This document shows positions 1 to 7,728 of a DNA stretch of 19,124 nt, piece after piece. A model generated the notes under the pieces. The model was not told where the DNA came from. It did no database searches and saw only the letters and a program-made list of their open reading frames with translations. Source of the stretch: DAINRZ01 sp964634885 (lineage in GTDB: Bacteria; Bacteroidota; Ignavibacteria; Kapaibacteriales; UBA2268); assembly GCA_964634885.1 (NCBI GenBank), contig CAZWLN010000076.1, positions 1 to 19,124 of the forward strand, read 5' to 3'. Positions within the stretch are counted from its first letter, which is position 1, and each line of letters begins with the position of its first letter. Position numbers and translations under genes: made by a program.

Positions 1-3000
1 GTACAAGCCAATGCCGGGACATCAGAGGCAGACAGCTCCCGTTTTACATTCAAACGGATCGACGGTTTTTTCGACGAATACTTTAAGGGCAGGGAAATCA
101 AGAAGGGCTGCGGCTACAAACCATATATGCGCTGGAAGAGCTTCTGGGAGAAAAGGCTTTCCGGGTCCGGTGAATACCCAAAAGTGATAGATGTTTACCT
201 CTCCCTGCGGGAGGCCCGCTCACGGAAGGAAAAGGACCGGAGTCTGGCGGGGCCATCCTGGAAAGAGCTTGGGCCTGTCAACATACCTCAGAACCTCATG
301 AACTTCCAATCCACAGGCCTGGGCCGCATGAGCTGCATAAGAATACATCCCGTGGACAGCAGTGTTTTCTTCGCCGGTTCTGCCTCCGGCGGATTATGGA
401 AATCGACGGATGCCGGAGCGTCGTGGAAGGTACTTACAGAAACACAGTTCCTCTCACTTGGTGTTACTGACATTGCCATTTCCCCTTCCAGGCCCGATGT
501 GATGTATGCCGCTACCGGAGACGTCAACGGAGTAACGATGACCGGCGGCTACAGCATCGGCATAATAAAATCGACAGACGGAGGAAACACATGGAATCTG
601 GCCGGCGAGGACTATGAACTCAGCGACGGATTGCTCGCAGGCTCGGTACTGGTTGACCCGCAGAATGAGAACATTGTCGTTGCAGCTACAAACAAAGGTA
701 TTATTAAGACAACCGACGGCGGCAAGACATGGACTACAAAAATCAAGGCATTTAACTTCAGGGATATGGAATACAAACCCGGTGATTTCAATATAATATA
801 CGCTTCGACTTATGACCTGGGAGGCTCCCAAGTTTTCAGATCCACTGACGCAGGTGAAACCTGGCAGTATTCGAATAGTTTCATCAACGTCATCAGGATT
901 GCATTAGCTGTCAGCGAAGCAAACCCTTCCCGTGTCTATGCCCTGTGCGCCAGTGCAAACGACGGTGGCTACGGCGGGTTCTACCTGTCGGAAAATGAGG
1001 GCAGGCAGTGGTCCCACAAATCCTTTAAACCCAATATCCTGGGCGCTTCTGTCAAAGGAGATGAAGCCGGAGGACAGGCATACTACGACCTTGCGGTTGC
1101 CGTATCGCCACATGACGCCGATTTCATCATTGCTGCCGGCATCCACCTGTGGAAATCGACAGACGGAGGCCTCTCCTGGAGTATTATGAATCACTGGGCC
1201 GGCTCCGGTGGCATCCCTTATATGCATGCCGACCAGCACGACGTCGTCTTTACCGGGGACATGAAAATCTATTCCGCAAACGACGGTGGCATATACTGTT
1301 CGCCAGACACGGGTAAGACATGGAACGACATCAGCAATGGCCTTTCTGTCATGCAGATTTACAGGATCGGCAGCTACGCAGGCACTGACTATTCTGTTTT
1401 CTGCGGCACCCAGGACAACGGGACCAACTTCTACGACGGCACGAACTGGTATCACTCAAACAGCTCCGACGGCATGGAGTGCATCGTCGATTACAGCGAC
1501 CGCTCAGTAGTTTACAGTACGACCTATGGCGGTACCCTGTTCATTTCGAAGGACAGCGGTAAAACATTCAATCAGGTAGTGTCGGCCAAGCAATTCGGTG
1601 AATATGGCGATTGGGTGGCTCCATTTGCTCTCAATCCCAGGAATCCGAAATCCCTCTTTGCCGGATACTATAACGTCTGGAAAAGCAATAATTACGGTGA
1701 AGACTGGGTTAAACTATCCGACTTCGGTAGCAAAATTTCAGCTCTCGTTGCGCTTGCTGTAGCTGAGTCGGATACGAATACAATTTATGCGGCAAGATAT
1801 AATAAAGTATATATGACCTGCAATTCAGGCAAAGACTGGGACACAATATATACTGCCCCCGCTACCATTACATACCTGGCAGTGGACCCTGAAAATCCGG
1901 AACATTGCTGGATCAGCCTTTCCGGTTATGACAAGAATAATAAAGTGATTGAGATCATAAACAGGAAGATTGTCAATATCTCAGAAGGCTTACCCAACAT
2001 ATCCGTAAACTGTGTTATTTACCAGAAGGATAGCCCCCACAGGATTTTCGCCGGCACCGATGCCGGAGTCTGGTACAGGGATATGCTGACTAACGGCTGG
2101 GTACAGCTTTCAAATGGTTTACCTTCCGTCGTCGTCAACGAACTGGAAATTAATTACCATACCAATAAACTTCTTGCAGGCACCTTCGGACGCGGCCTCT
2201 GGGAATATGAGCTTCCCTCCTGCCAGGTAGAAAAACCGGTACTGAATGTAAACTCAGATACGGTAATATGCTCCGGCAGCAGCATTACTCTTACCGCAAA
2301 CCAGCAGTACCAGTCATACCGCTGGTCCGACGGTTCCACCGGCAAATCGCTGAAAGTTACAAAAGCCGGCTGGTACAGCCTGGCAGCAGGCAACGGCGGC
2401 GATTGTTACAATGCGTCGAAGATCGTTCGGATAGATATGGACAGTGTCGGAGATACTCATCTATCCTACTCAACAAACACCCTGCTGTGTGAAGGAGATA
2501 CTGCTCTTCTTGCCGCCCCTCCGGGTTTCAGTGAATATACATGGCAGGATGGCTCCACGGACAAGGAATATGAAGCTAAGGCTTCCGGGAATTATTATGT
2601 TACAATGAGATCGAAAGGTAACTGTGTCGTATCTTCAGACACAGTATCCCTTCTGTTCCTTCCCGTACCCGCCAAACCGGCAATCGCACGTCAGGGCAAT
2701 ACGCTGGTCTCGACCGAAGCCTACGGTTACCAGTGGTACTGGAACGGCGCAGCTGTCGCAGGGGCAGTAAACCGTGAGTTTTACGTTACGAATTTAGGAA
2801 AATACAAGGTTGAAGTGTTCAACGAAGATTCCTGTTCCTCGCAATCAGATGAATTCGTGGTAACGACGGACGTAGCAGAAAGCAGCGACAAGCCAGCCGA
2901 TGTTTTGGCAATTCTCAGGAACCCGTCGGAATACGGCGTGGAGAGGATAATTGTTACTGACTGCCTTGGAAGGATAGTTCAATCATGGCAGGGCGGGGCC

Positions 3001-3096
3001 ACATCGATTGATATTTCTTCGTTGAACAACGGCTTGTATTTCATCGCCCTGTGCAGTCACGGGGAGAGAAGGACAACGAAGATAATTATATATTGA
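1..3096 (+). CDS. T9SS-exported Asp-box (sortilin/BNR-like) beta-propeller protein, 5' end outside window
   Basis: The reading frame is open from base 1 to the TGA at 3094-3096 (1031 visible codons), so the gene starts upstream of the window. The ATG at 127 is internal: the codons before it read as coherent protein (FDEYFKGREIKKG..GYKPYMRW), a pre-propeller segment typical of such exported proteins. About ten Asp-box motifs (S-x-D-x-G-x-x-W), such as KSTDAGASW, KSTDGGNTW, KTTDGGKTW, RSTDAGETW and KSTDGGLSW, span roughly bases 400-1850 and mark sortilin/VPS10-like propeller blades. Bases 2220-2870 encode three Ig-like beta modules with repeated RWSDGST or TWQDGST cores. The last ~60 residues (DCLGRIV ... 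GLYFIAL ... KIIIY) form a T9SS type A C-terminal sorting domain. It is therefore probably exported through the outer membrane and surface attached or released. Substrate is unknown; glycan binding or adhesion is only inference. The signal peptide must lie left of the window. Confidence 0.9.
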   Translation, partial: VQANAGTSEADSSRFTFKRIDGFFDEYFKGREIKKGCGYKPYMRWKSFWEKRLSGSGEYPKVIDVYLSLREARSRKEKDRSLAGPSWKELGPVNIPQNLMNFQSTGLGRMSCIRIHPVDSSVFFAGSASGGLWKSTDAGASWKVLTETQFLSLGVTDIAISPSRPDVMYAATGDVNGVTMTGGYSIGIIKSTDGGNTWNLAGEDYELSDGLLAGSVLVDPQNENIVVAATNKGIIKTTDGGKTWTTKIKAFNFRDMEYKPGDFNIIYASTYDLGGSQVFRSTDAGETWQYSNSFINVIRIALAVSEANPSRVYALCASANDGGYGGFYLSENEGRQWSHKSFKPNILGASVKGDEAGGQAYYDLAVAVSPHDADFIIAAGIHLWKSTDGGLSWSIMNHWAGSGGIPYMHADQHDVVFTGDMKIYSANDGGIYCSPDTGKTWNDISNGLSVMQIYRIGSYAGTDYSVFCGTQDNGTNFYDGTNWYHSNSSDGMECIVDYSDRSVVYSTTYGGTLFISKDSGKTFNQVVSAKQFGEYGDWVAPFALNPRNPKSLFAGYYNVWKSNNYGEDWVKLSDFGSKISALVALAVAESDTNTIYAARYNKVYMTCNSGKDWDTIYTAPATITYLAVDPENPEHCWISLSGYDKNNKVIEIINRKIVNISEGLPNISVNCVIYQKDSPHRIFAGTDAGVWYRDMLTNGWVQLSNGLPSVVVNELEINYHTNKLLAGTFGRGLWEYELPSCQVEKPVLNVNSDTVICSGSSITLTANQQYQSYRWSDGSTGKSLKVTKAGWYSLAAGNGGDCYNASKIVRIDMDSVGDTHLSYSTNTLLCEGDTALLAAPPGFSEYTWQDGSTDKEYEAKASGNYYVTMRSKGNCVVSSDTVSLLFLPVPAKPAIARQGNTLVSTEAYGYQWYWNGAAVAGAVNREFYVTNLGKYKVEVFNEDSCSSQSDEFVVTTDVAESSDKPADVLAILRNPSEYGVERIIVTDCLGRIVQSWQGGATSIDISSLNNGLYFIALCSHGERRTTKIIIY

Positions 3097-3162
3097 TTCT
3101 ATCTGTGGGTGTCTCGCAAAGGAGAATTTGCTTACAATACGGGGTAAAAAGTCTCTCGCAAA

Positions 3163-3380
3163 GGCGCAAAGCCCGCAAAGGAAGAGATTTAAATTAATAA
3201 TACACTCGTATTAAGTGTTGCATATTTTTAGCCCCGGCGGGGCGGCATATTAATAGGCGCAAAGCCCGCTAAGAAAGAGGTTTAAATTAATAATACACTT
3301 GTATTAAGAGTAGCATATTTTTAGCCCCGGCGGGGCGACATATTAATAGGCGCAAAGACTGCAAAGAAAGAGGTTTAAGA
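3163..3380. repeat. 93-bp tandem repeat, about 2.3 copies
   Basis: Copy 1 is 3163-3255, copy 2 is 3256-3348, and a third copy begins at 3349 and fades after about 3380. Each copy begins ggcgcaaag, continues through an AT-rich stretch with taatacact and gtattaag, and ends in a GC-rich near-palindrome gccccg-g-cggggc (3231-3243 and 3324-3336, exactly 93 apart) followed by catattaata or acatattaata. The two full copies differ at only a few bases. The cgcaaagg..gcaaag and agccccggcggggc segments resemble short repeats I recall from intergenic DNA of environmental Bacteroidota/Chlorobi-type genomes; that resemblance is from memory. Confidence 0.85.
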
Positions 3381-3381
3381 T

Positions 3382-3431
3382 AATCGGGTAATCATGTTAA
3401 TCCTTTTAATCCAATAAATCATGGTTCTGAC
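3382..3431. repeat. aatc-phased interspersed repeat
   Basis: Five aatc words start at 3382, 3390, 3399, 3408 and 3417, an 8-9-9-9 base phase, followed by atggttctgac at 3421-3431. The layout resembles short interspersed repeats found between genes in many environmental FCB-group genomes (from memory). No protein or RNA function can be assigned. Confidence 0.5.
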
Positions 3432-3490
3432 AGGAAAAGAAATGTCTCTTGCTAAGAAAGATTATTATATACTTCAAGTGATAATTAATT

Positions 3491-3522
3491 TTTGCGATAG
3501 TCTTACGTTTTAATGTAAATTG
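3491..3522 (+). promoter_or_regulatory. Possible Bacteroidota-type promoter for the TPR gene
   Basis: TTTG at 3491-3494 is followed after 21 bases by TAAATTG at 3516-3522, close to the Bacteroidota housekeeping consensus TTG/N17-23/TAnnTTTG but one T short in the -7 box. The predicted transcript would start near 3528-3530 and contain the hairpin at 3535-3548. Confidence 0.25.
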
Positions 3523-3534
3523 TCTTTGTGATGC

Positions 3535-3548
3535 CCGGCAAAAGCCGG
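3535..3548 (+). other. Small leader hairpin before the TPR gene
   Basis: CCGGC (3535-3539), loop AAAA, GCCGG (3544-3548). It sits 26 bases before the proposed TTG start and has no T-run after it, so it is a leader hairpin rather than a clear terminator. Confidence 0.35.
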
Positions 3549-3574
3549 TAAATTAATTTTTTAAAAAGAGGATA

Positions 3575-5203
3575 TTGATTTATAATATAAATATAGAAAC
3601 TCAGGATGGCCTGCAATGCCCTGTCAGAAAGCAGTTGTTTGCCATAGTTCTGGTTTTCATGGCCTGCATCGGTACTTCCTTCGGCCAATACAAGGCAGAA
3701 GATCACTACCTGCAGGGCTTTTACAGCTTCCAGTCCGGCAAATACGAACAGGCAATCGAACAATTCCGGCTTGCCACAGCCATCAACCCTAATTACGCAA
3801 AGGCACACTACTATTGCGGTTTGTCTCTTATGGAACTGAAAAGGTACGACGAATGCCTTGAAGCCTTCGAAAAAGCGCTGCTTAACCAGCCTGAGTTTTC
3901 AGATATATACTACAGGATGGGTATGGCCTGGTACGACCTGGGCAATATTGAAAAGGCAATCGGGAACCTGAACCTTGCAATAAAGAATAACTCCGGCTAC
4001 GATGAGGCTTACAATAGCAGGGGTGAGATTTATTATGACAGAAAGAAATATGACCTCGCTCTCTCCGACTTCAATAGTGCAATCGACCTGAAGCCCTCCA
4101 AACCGGAATATATGAAGAATGTCGCGAAAGTATTCCTTCAACTCAGTATGCCCGACCTGGCAGTCTTCAACCTGTCAAAAGCCGCCGAAGGCGACAGCCT
4201 CGACCCTGAGCTTTATGCAAGCAGAGGAAGAGCCTACTACGAACTGAATAACTACGATCTTGCCCTTGGAGACATAAACAGGTCACTTATGCTCGACTCC
4301 ACATCCCCCGAAGCCTATTGTACCAGGGGATTGATCCTGAGCATGGTGGGCTGCGAGACACTGGCGCTGGAGGACTACAACAAAGCCATTTCCCTGAAGT
4401 CCGACAATGCTGACGCCTTCAGTTTCCGCGGCAGGATGTATGCCGAAGCTGGGAAATTTGATGACGCTCTCCGGGACCTGAATCATGCTCTCGACCTGGA
4501 CCCCGGTAACACAGATGCTTATTACAACCGCGGTATGCTATACATCAGCATGAAGAATTACCCCCTGGCAATACACAACTACACACGTGCCGTCGATATC
4601 AATTCATCTTTTGCCAAAGCCTGGATCGGCAGGGGTATCGCTTACGAGGAATACGGAGAATACGCAAAGGCCTATACTGATATGCACAGGGCCATGAATA
4701 TGAGCCCGAAATCCCCGGAGATATACTACATCCTCGGCAAACTGCACCTCAGTTCCGGGAACTACGACTCTTCGGTCTATTACTTCAACACAGCAATAGT
4801 GTTAAACAGCAGTAACCCGGACTATTTCCATCAGCGTGCCTGCGCGCTGGCTGAACAGGGACGGCTGAGCCTGGCCCTTACCGATTTTAACAGATCCCTG
4901 GCGATTGACAGCAGCAAGGCAGAATACCACTTAGATAAGGGGTTGATTCTTGCCGACATGGGGGCTGTCGAAAAAGCGCTGATTGAGATTAACAGGGCTG
5001 TGGACCTCGACCCGATGCTTCTGATTGCCTACTTCCACAGGGCAATGCTCTACGAAGACCTCGGCAAAGCACAATATGCCGTCGATGAATTCGAAAAGTT
5101 CATCAGGCTTGCAAAGGAACAGCCGGAGTACACTAAGTTTATCCCAGAGGCCGAAGAGGCAATCAGGTCCATCCGTAACAAAAAAAACTCAAAAGATCAA
5201 TGA
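3575..5203 (+). CDS. Exported TPR protein with 14 tandem tetratricopeptide repeats
   Basis: The 542-residue frame consists almost entirely of TPRs: counting 34-residue units from about residue 41 gives fourteen in a row, with the usual A/G8, Y/F11, A20, A27 and P32 pattern (for example YYNRGMLYISMKNYPLAI). Before them, residues 16-37 read PVRKQ followed by a hydrophobic core and TSFG-Q, a signal peptide; the AC at 30-31 could alternatively be a poor lipobox. It is thus probably a periplasmic or envelope scaffold for protein-protein contacts; partner unknown. The start is uncertain. No ATG precedes the hydrophobic core in this frame; TTG 3575 is the best candidate, with AAAAAGAGG ending only three bases before it. 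The 3' end overlaps the opposing dehydrogenase gene by 15 bases. Confidence 0.88.
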   Translation: MIYNINIETQDGLQCPVRKQLFAIVLVFMACIGTSFGQYKAEDHYLQGFYSFQSGKYEQAIEQFRLATAINPNYAKAHYYCGLSLMELKRYDECLEAFEKALLNQPEFSDIYYRMGMAWYDLGNIEKAIGNLNLAIKNNSGYDEAYNSRGEIYYDRKKYDLALSDFNSAIDLKPSKPEYMKNVAKVFLQLSMPDLAVFNLSKAAEGDSLDPELYASRGRAYYELNNYDLALGDINRSLMLDSTSPEAYCTRGLILSMVGCETLALEDYNKAISLKSDNADAFSFRGRMYAEAGKFDDALRDLNHALDLDPGNTDAYYNRGMLYISMKNYPLAIHNYTRAVDINSSFAKAWIGRGIAYEEYGEYAKAYTDMHRAMNMSPKSPEIYYILGKLHLSSGNYDSSVYYFNTAIVLNSSNPDYFHQRACALAEQGRLSLALTDFNRSLAIDSSKAEYHLDKGLILADMGAVEKALIEINRAVDLDPMLLIAYFHRAMLYEDLGKAQYAVDEFEKFIRLAKEQPEYTKFIPEAEEAIRSIRNKKNSKDQ

Positions 5204-5212
5204 CAGTTTTTT
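5182..5212. terminator. Weak bidirectional hairpin at the overlapping gene ends
   Basis: AAAAAACT (5182-5189) pairs with AGTTTTTT (5205-5212) around a 15-base loop, giving an A-tract/T-tract hairpin in both directions. It covers both stop codons of the tail-to-tail genes. The stem is AT-only apart from one pair, so function is uncertain. Confidence 0.3.
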
Positions 5213-6121
5213 CCAGATACTCACGGCCGCTTCCTGAAGACGTAAAAGGTCAGGGCCGTCCAGGGCAAACTCCTCGATGGAAGCAATTCCGCAGCTGTTA
5301 ATCCTGCACGGCAGGCTGACCGTCAGGCCTTCAATCCCGTACTCACCTTCTGCCAGGGCTGCAACAGGCAGAATGCAATTCTCATCAGAGACAATTGCTT
5401 GTACAATACGTCTGACAGCCGCTGCAACACTGTGGCATGAATTGCCTTTACCTTCCAGTATCTTAAATGCAGATTCGTTAATATATTTATGTGCACGTGC
5501 AAAAAGCATGGCTGCTGTTTTTGATGAATCGAAATATGTTGCCGGTGCCAATTCCTTGAATTTACACATACTTTCAGGGATGAAATTGCAGGTTACATGT
5601 TCACCGAGGACACTGGCTTCAATCACATCATATTCAAGATTCAGCGCTGTTGCAAGGAAATAAATCAGCCTGGATGTATCATTAAGGGTGCCGGTACCGA
5701 TTACGTTGGCAGGCGGGAATCCGCTGCTTTTTAATAATGTATGGGCCATCACTTCTACAGGATTTGTTGCAACAATAACTTTGGCGTCGCCGCAATAGTG
5801 TATTATATTGGAAGCACATTCCATTATTATATCCTTGTTGGCAACGGCCAGTTTTTCGGCTGTATTTATATCCCCGGCAAGAGGTACGCCGGAAGTAATA
5901 ACAACGATGGAGCTGTCGGCAAGCAAATCCCGTCCTCCTCCTGACAGCAGTACTCTTCTGTGGCCAAGAAAAGGCAGGGCGTGGTTCAGGTCCTGAACTT
6001 CCCCGTCTGCACGGTTTGAGTCCCTGCTGACCAAGGCTATCTCATCGATCCCGGCAACAGAGATTAAACATCTTAAGACAGCTCTGCCGACATTACCGCA
6101 TCCTATAATTGATACTTTCAT
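5189..6121 (-). CDS. Divergent lactate/malate dehydrogenase-family enzyme, possibly NADP(H)-linked
   Basis: The 310-residue product is full length for the LDH/MDH family, which interconverts 2-hydroxy and 2-keto acids. It has the Rossmann motif GCGNVG (7-12), ATNPVEV (N120), the D148-R151 pair in NDTSR, and the catalytic His175 in GEH. Two features depart from the family. The acidic residue after beta-2 that holds NAD is Ser32 followed by Arg33 (LVSR where LVDI is usual), which suggests NADP(H). The mobile substrate loop (VPLAGDIN, 79-86) is one residue shorter and lacks the Arg normally found there (Asn86 at that place). The substrate is therefore unlikely to be simply lactate or malate; this is inference. 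The ATG at 6121 has no clear Shine-Dalgarno. It follows the 7333-6182 gene by 60 bases on the same strand, so co-transcription is possible. Confidence 0.85.
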   Translation of the reverse strand: MKVSIIGCGNVGRAVLRCLISVAGIDEIALVSRDSNRADGEVQDLNHALPFLGHRRVLLSGGGRDLLADSSIVVITSGVPLAGDINTAEKLAVANKDIIMECASNIIHYCGDAKVIVATNPVEVMAHTLLKSSGFPPANVIGTGTLNDTSRLIYFLATALNLEYDVIEASVLGEHVTCNFIPESMCKFKELAPATYFDSSKTAAMLFARAHKYINESAFKILEGKGNSCHSVAAAVRRIVQAIVSDENCILPVAALAEGEYGIEGLTVSLPCRINSCGIASIEEFALDGPDLLRLQEAAVSIWKKLSLIF

Positions 6122-6181
6122 ATTCTTGTTATCAGGTAATTATTTTGAAACACAATCATCCATGTAAATGTAAATATCACT

Positions 6182-7333
6182 TCAGTACAGGGTCAACACT
6201 CTTGTAACAACCCGGTTCCGGTATTTTATTACAAGAAAATACAGCCCTGAGGCAATTCCGTTTTCAGGAATGGCAGTCGTTGTGCTGACCACATTTATCT
6301 CTGCCGCTGCTTTACCCGTAACATTGTACAGTCCCACAGTTTCCGGCAATTCAGAATTCCTGCCGAAGTTAACGACAAAGTACCCGTCGGAGGGAATTAT
6401 TTCAATACTTTCGCTTTCATCGTTTTTTTTTACCGAGGTACCGAGCCTGGGGTAGAAATAGAGAACAACCCCGCTGCCGCTTCCAAGCTCACTGATGGTG
6501 TAGAAGCCTGCTCCGGCATTGTCCCAGCAGATTGCCTCCCCCTGGGGTTCCATTGTATAGCTGAGGACGACGGCGGTTTTCTTCAGCGCATCGGTAATAC
6601 TTTCGCCTTCGGCCCTGGTATAATAATATACATTCAGGTAAGTCTTGATAAGTATTTCTTTGCCGTCAGGCGATATGTCGGCGGCGGTAACGCCGTTGTT
6701 CGGGATTCCCAATGAACCGTAGGGCAATTCCAGAAGATATTCAAGAGTTGTGGTGTCTGTTGTCGATTGAGGATAGGCGGCCCTGTACACCCTGACTTTG
6801 GTTTCTCTCTTGGAAATAATATATATATCGCCGGAGGCAGGGTCAACGAACATCGATTCTGCGTCGCGGGCTCCGTCGGGATACTTCAGTCTGATTGTCT
6901 CCGAAGGTGAAGACAAGGCCGTAAAGGGCTTGCTTCCAAGCGTATCGACGTCAGGTTCCTGAACCCTGACAACACTGATTGACTTACGAACGGCGTCGTT
7001 GTCCCCGTGGTCGCCGATATACAGGTAATTTGCACCGGGAACCGGTCCCGGGCCGATGCCGATGTCCTCCCAGTCATAGTTCACTGCACCTTTAATATTC
7101 AGGACCCCGACAAGCTCAGCTTTTTTATTCATTGCAAAAACGCGGGCTTCATCCCCTGAATCATTGTGGGCCCAAAGTATTCCGGGACTGGTCCTGCCTG
7201 CAACCATTCCGGACAATTCATGCATCCTGTCGTCGTTAACCTTTCCCAACTCCTGCCTCGTGCCGAATTCAGCCGTACGAAGTCCCGTCACACCCATCAG
7301 GGTCAGGATTGAATAAAGCAAAAACTTTTTCAT
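6182..7333 (-). CDS. Secreted beta-propeller-like protein with T9SS type A sorting domain
   Basis: The 383-residue product begins with a signal peptide (MKKFLLYSILTLMGVTG). Residues ~30-290 carry propeller-like repeats: HELSGMVAGR, GILWAHNDSGDEA, NYDWEDIGIGP, YLYIGDHGDN, DAESMFVDPASGDIYIISKR and GVTAADISPDGKEI. The pattern recalls phytase-like/esterase-like propellers, but I see no catalytic signature that fixes an activity. The last ~75 residues (ETVGLYNVTGKAA ... GIASGLYFLVIKYRNRVVTRVLTLY) are a T9SS type A C-terminal domain, so it is exported across the outer membrane by a machinery encoded elsewhere. No strong ribosome binding site precedes the ATG at 7333, a common feature of highly AT-rich Bacteroidota leaders. 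Confidence 0.85.
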   Translation of the reverse strand: MKKFLLYSILTLMGVTGLRTAEFGTRQELGKVNDDRMHELSGMVAGRTSPGILWAHNDSGDEARVFAMNKKAELVGVLNIKGAVNYDWEDIGIGPGPVPGANYLYIGDHGDNDAVRKSISVVRVQEPDVDTLGSKPFTALSSPSETIRLKYPDGARDAESMFVDPASGDIYIISKRETKVRVYRAAYPQSTTDTTTLEYLLELPYGSLGIPNNGVTAADISPDGKEILIKTYLNVYYYTRAEGESITDALKKTAVVLSYTMEPQGEAICWDNAGAGFYTISELGSGSGVVLYFYPRLGTSVKKNDESESIEIIPSDGYFVVNFGRNSELPETVGLYNVTGKAAAEINVVSTTTAIPENGIASGLYFLVIKYRNRVVTRVLTLY

Positions 7334-7728
7334 CGTTATCCAAAATATTAAAAAAGCAATTTAATGAAAATTCACTGATATGAAAAGTGCCATATTCATC
7401 CACTACCATCATCAATTGAACGACGAGGCTGTCTTCGTCCCAAGCCCACGCTGTCTTTCCCGGTTTTCCCAAGTCCCGGCCATGCATATCATTGGATTTC
7501 CACAATGAAATTTTTTAAAAAAGGAAAAAATATCATTAAAATATTTCAACTGAATATCAGTATATTACTGAGCAGGAATTTGAAAAAATATTAAATACTT
7601 CAAATTCCCCGACTCAGATTAGAAACCGGCATTCAAAACCGGATGTGCCGGTATAACACAGGCTTTCCTGCCTGTATTGTGATGACTTGGATTATTACAT
7701 TTTGTTCCATATATAGGAAGAGAAGAAA
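7334..7728. other. 395-base spacer between divergent genes
   Basis: It should contain promoters for both flanking genes, but I cannot name one with confidence. Bases about 7380-7505 are clearly more GC-rich than the very AT-rich DNA on both sides and read as protein-like codons on the minus strand (see findings). Bases 7506-7620 are AT-rich. A hairpin with 6-bp arms lies at 7658-7675. Confidence 0.6.
7658..7675. repeat. Small palindrome acaggc/gcctgt
   Basis: ACAGGC (7658-7663), loop TTTCCT, GCCTGT (7670-7675), 54 bases before the next gene. No T-run follows. The aggctttcctgcct core resembles short palindromic intergenic repeats I recall from environmental genomes of this group. Confidence 0.4.

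Larger units (their letters stand above)
3097..3574. other. 478-base spacer rich in repeats
   Basis: No convincing gene lies here. The left half holds tctcgcaaagg copies at 3112-3122 and 3154-3164, then a 93-bp tandem repeat (3163-3380) and an aatc-rich repeat (3382-3431), listed separately. The right part is AT-rich and holds a possible promoter (3491-3522) and a small hairpin (3535-3548) in front of the TPR gene. No terminator with a T-run is visible after the preceding gene. Confidence 0.7.

Noticed and set aside
127..129. ATG at 127 as start of the Asp-box protein
   Set aside because: The frame is open to base 1 and the preceding codons read as protein; a signal peptide, required for T9SS export, is missing after 127.
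904..1455. Minus-strand open frame inside the Asp-box gene
   Set aside because: Antisense to well-defined propeller blades, with no ribosome binding site or recognisable domain.
3163..3380. CRISPR-like array
   Set aside because: The 93-bp units are contiguous without unique spacers, and there is no cas gene nearby.
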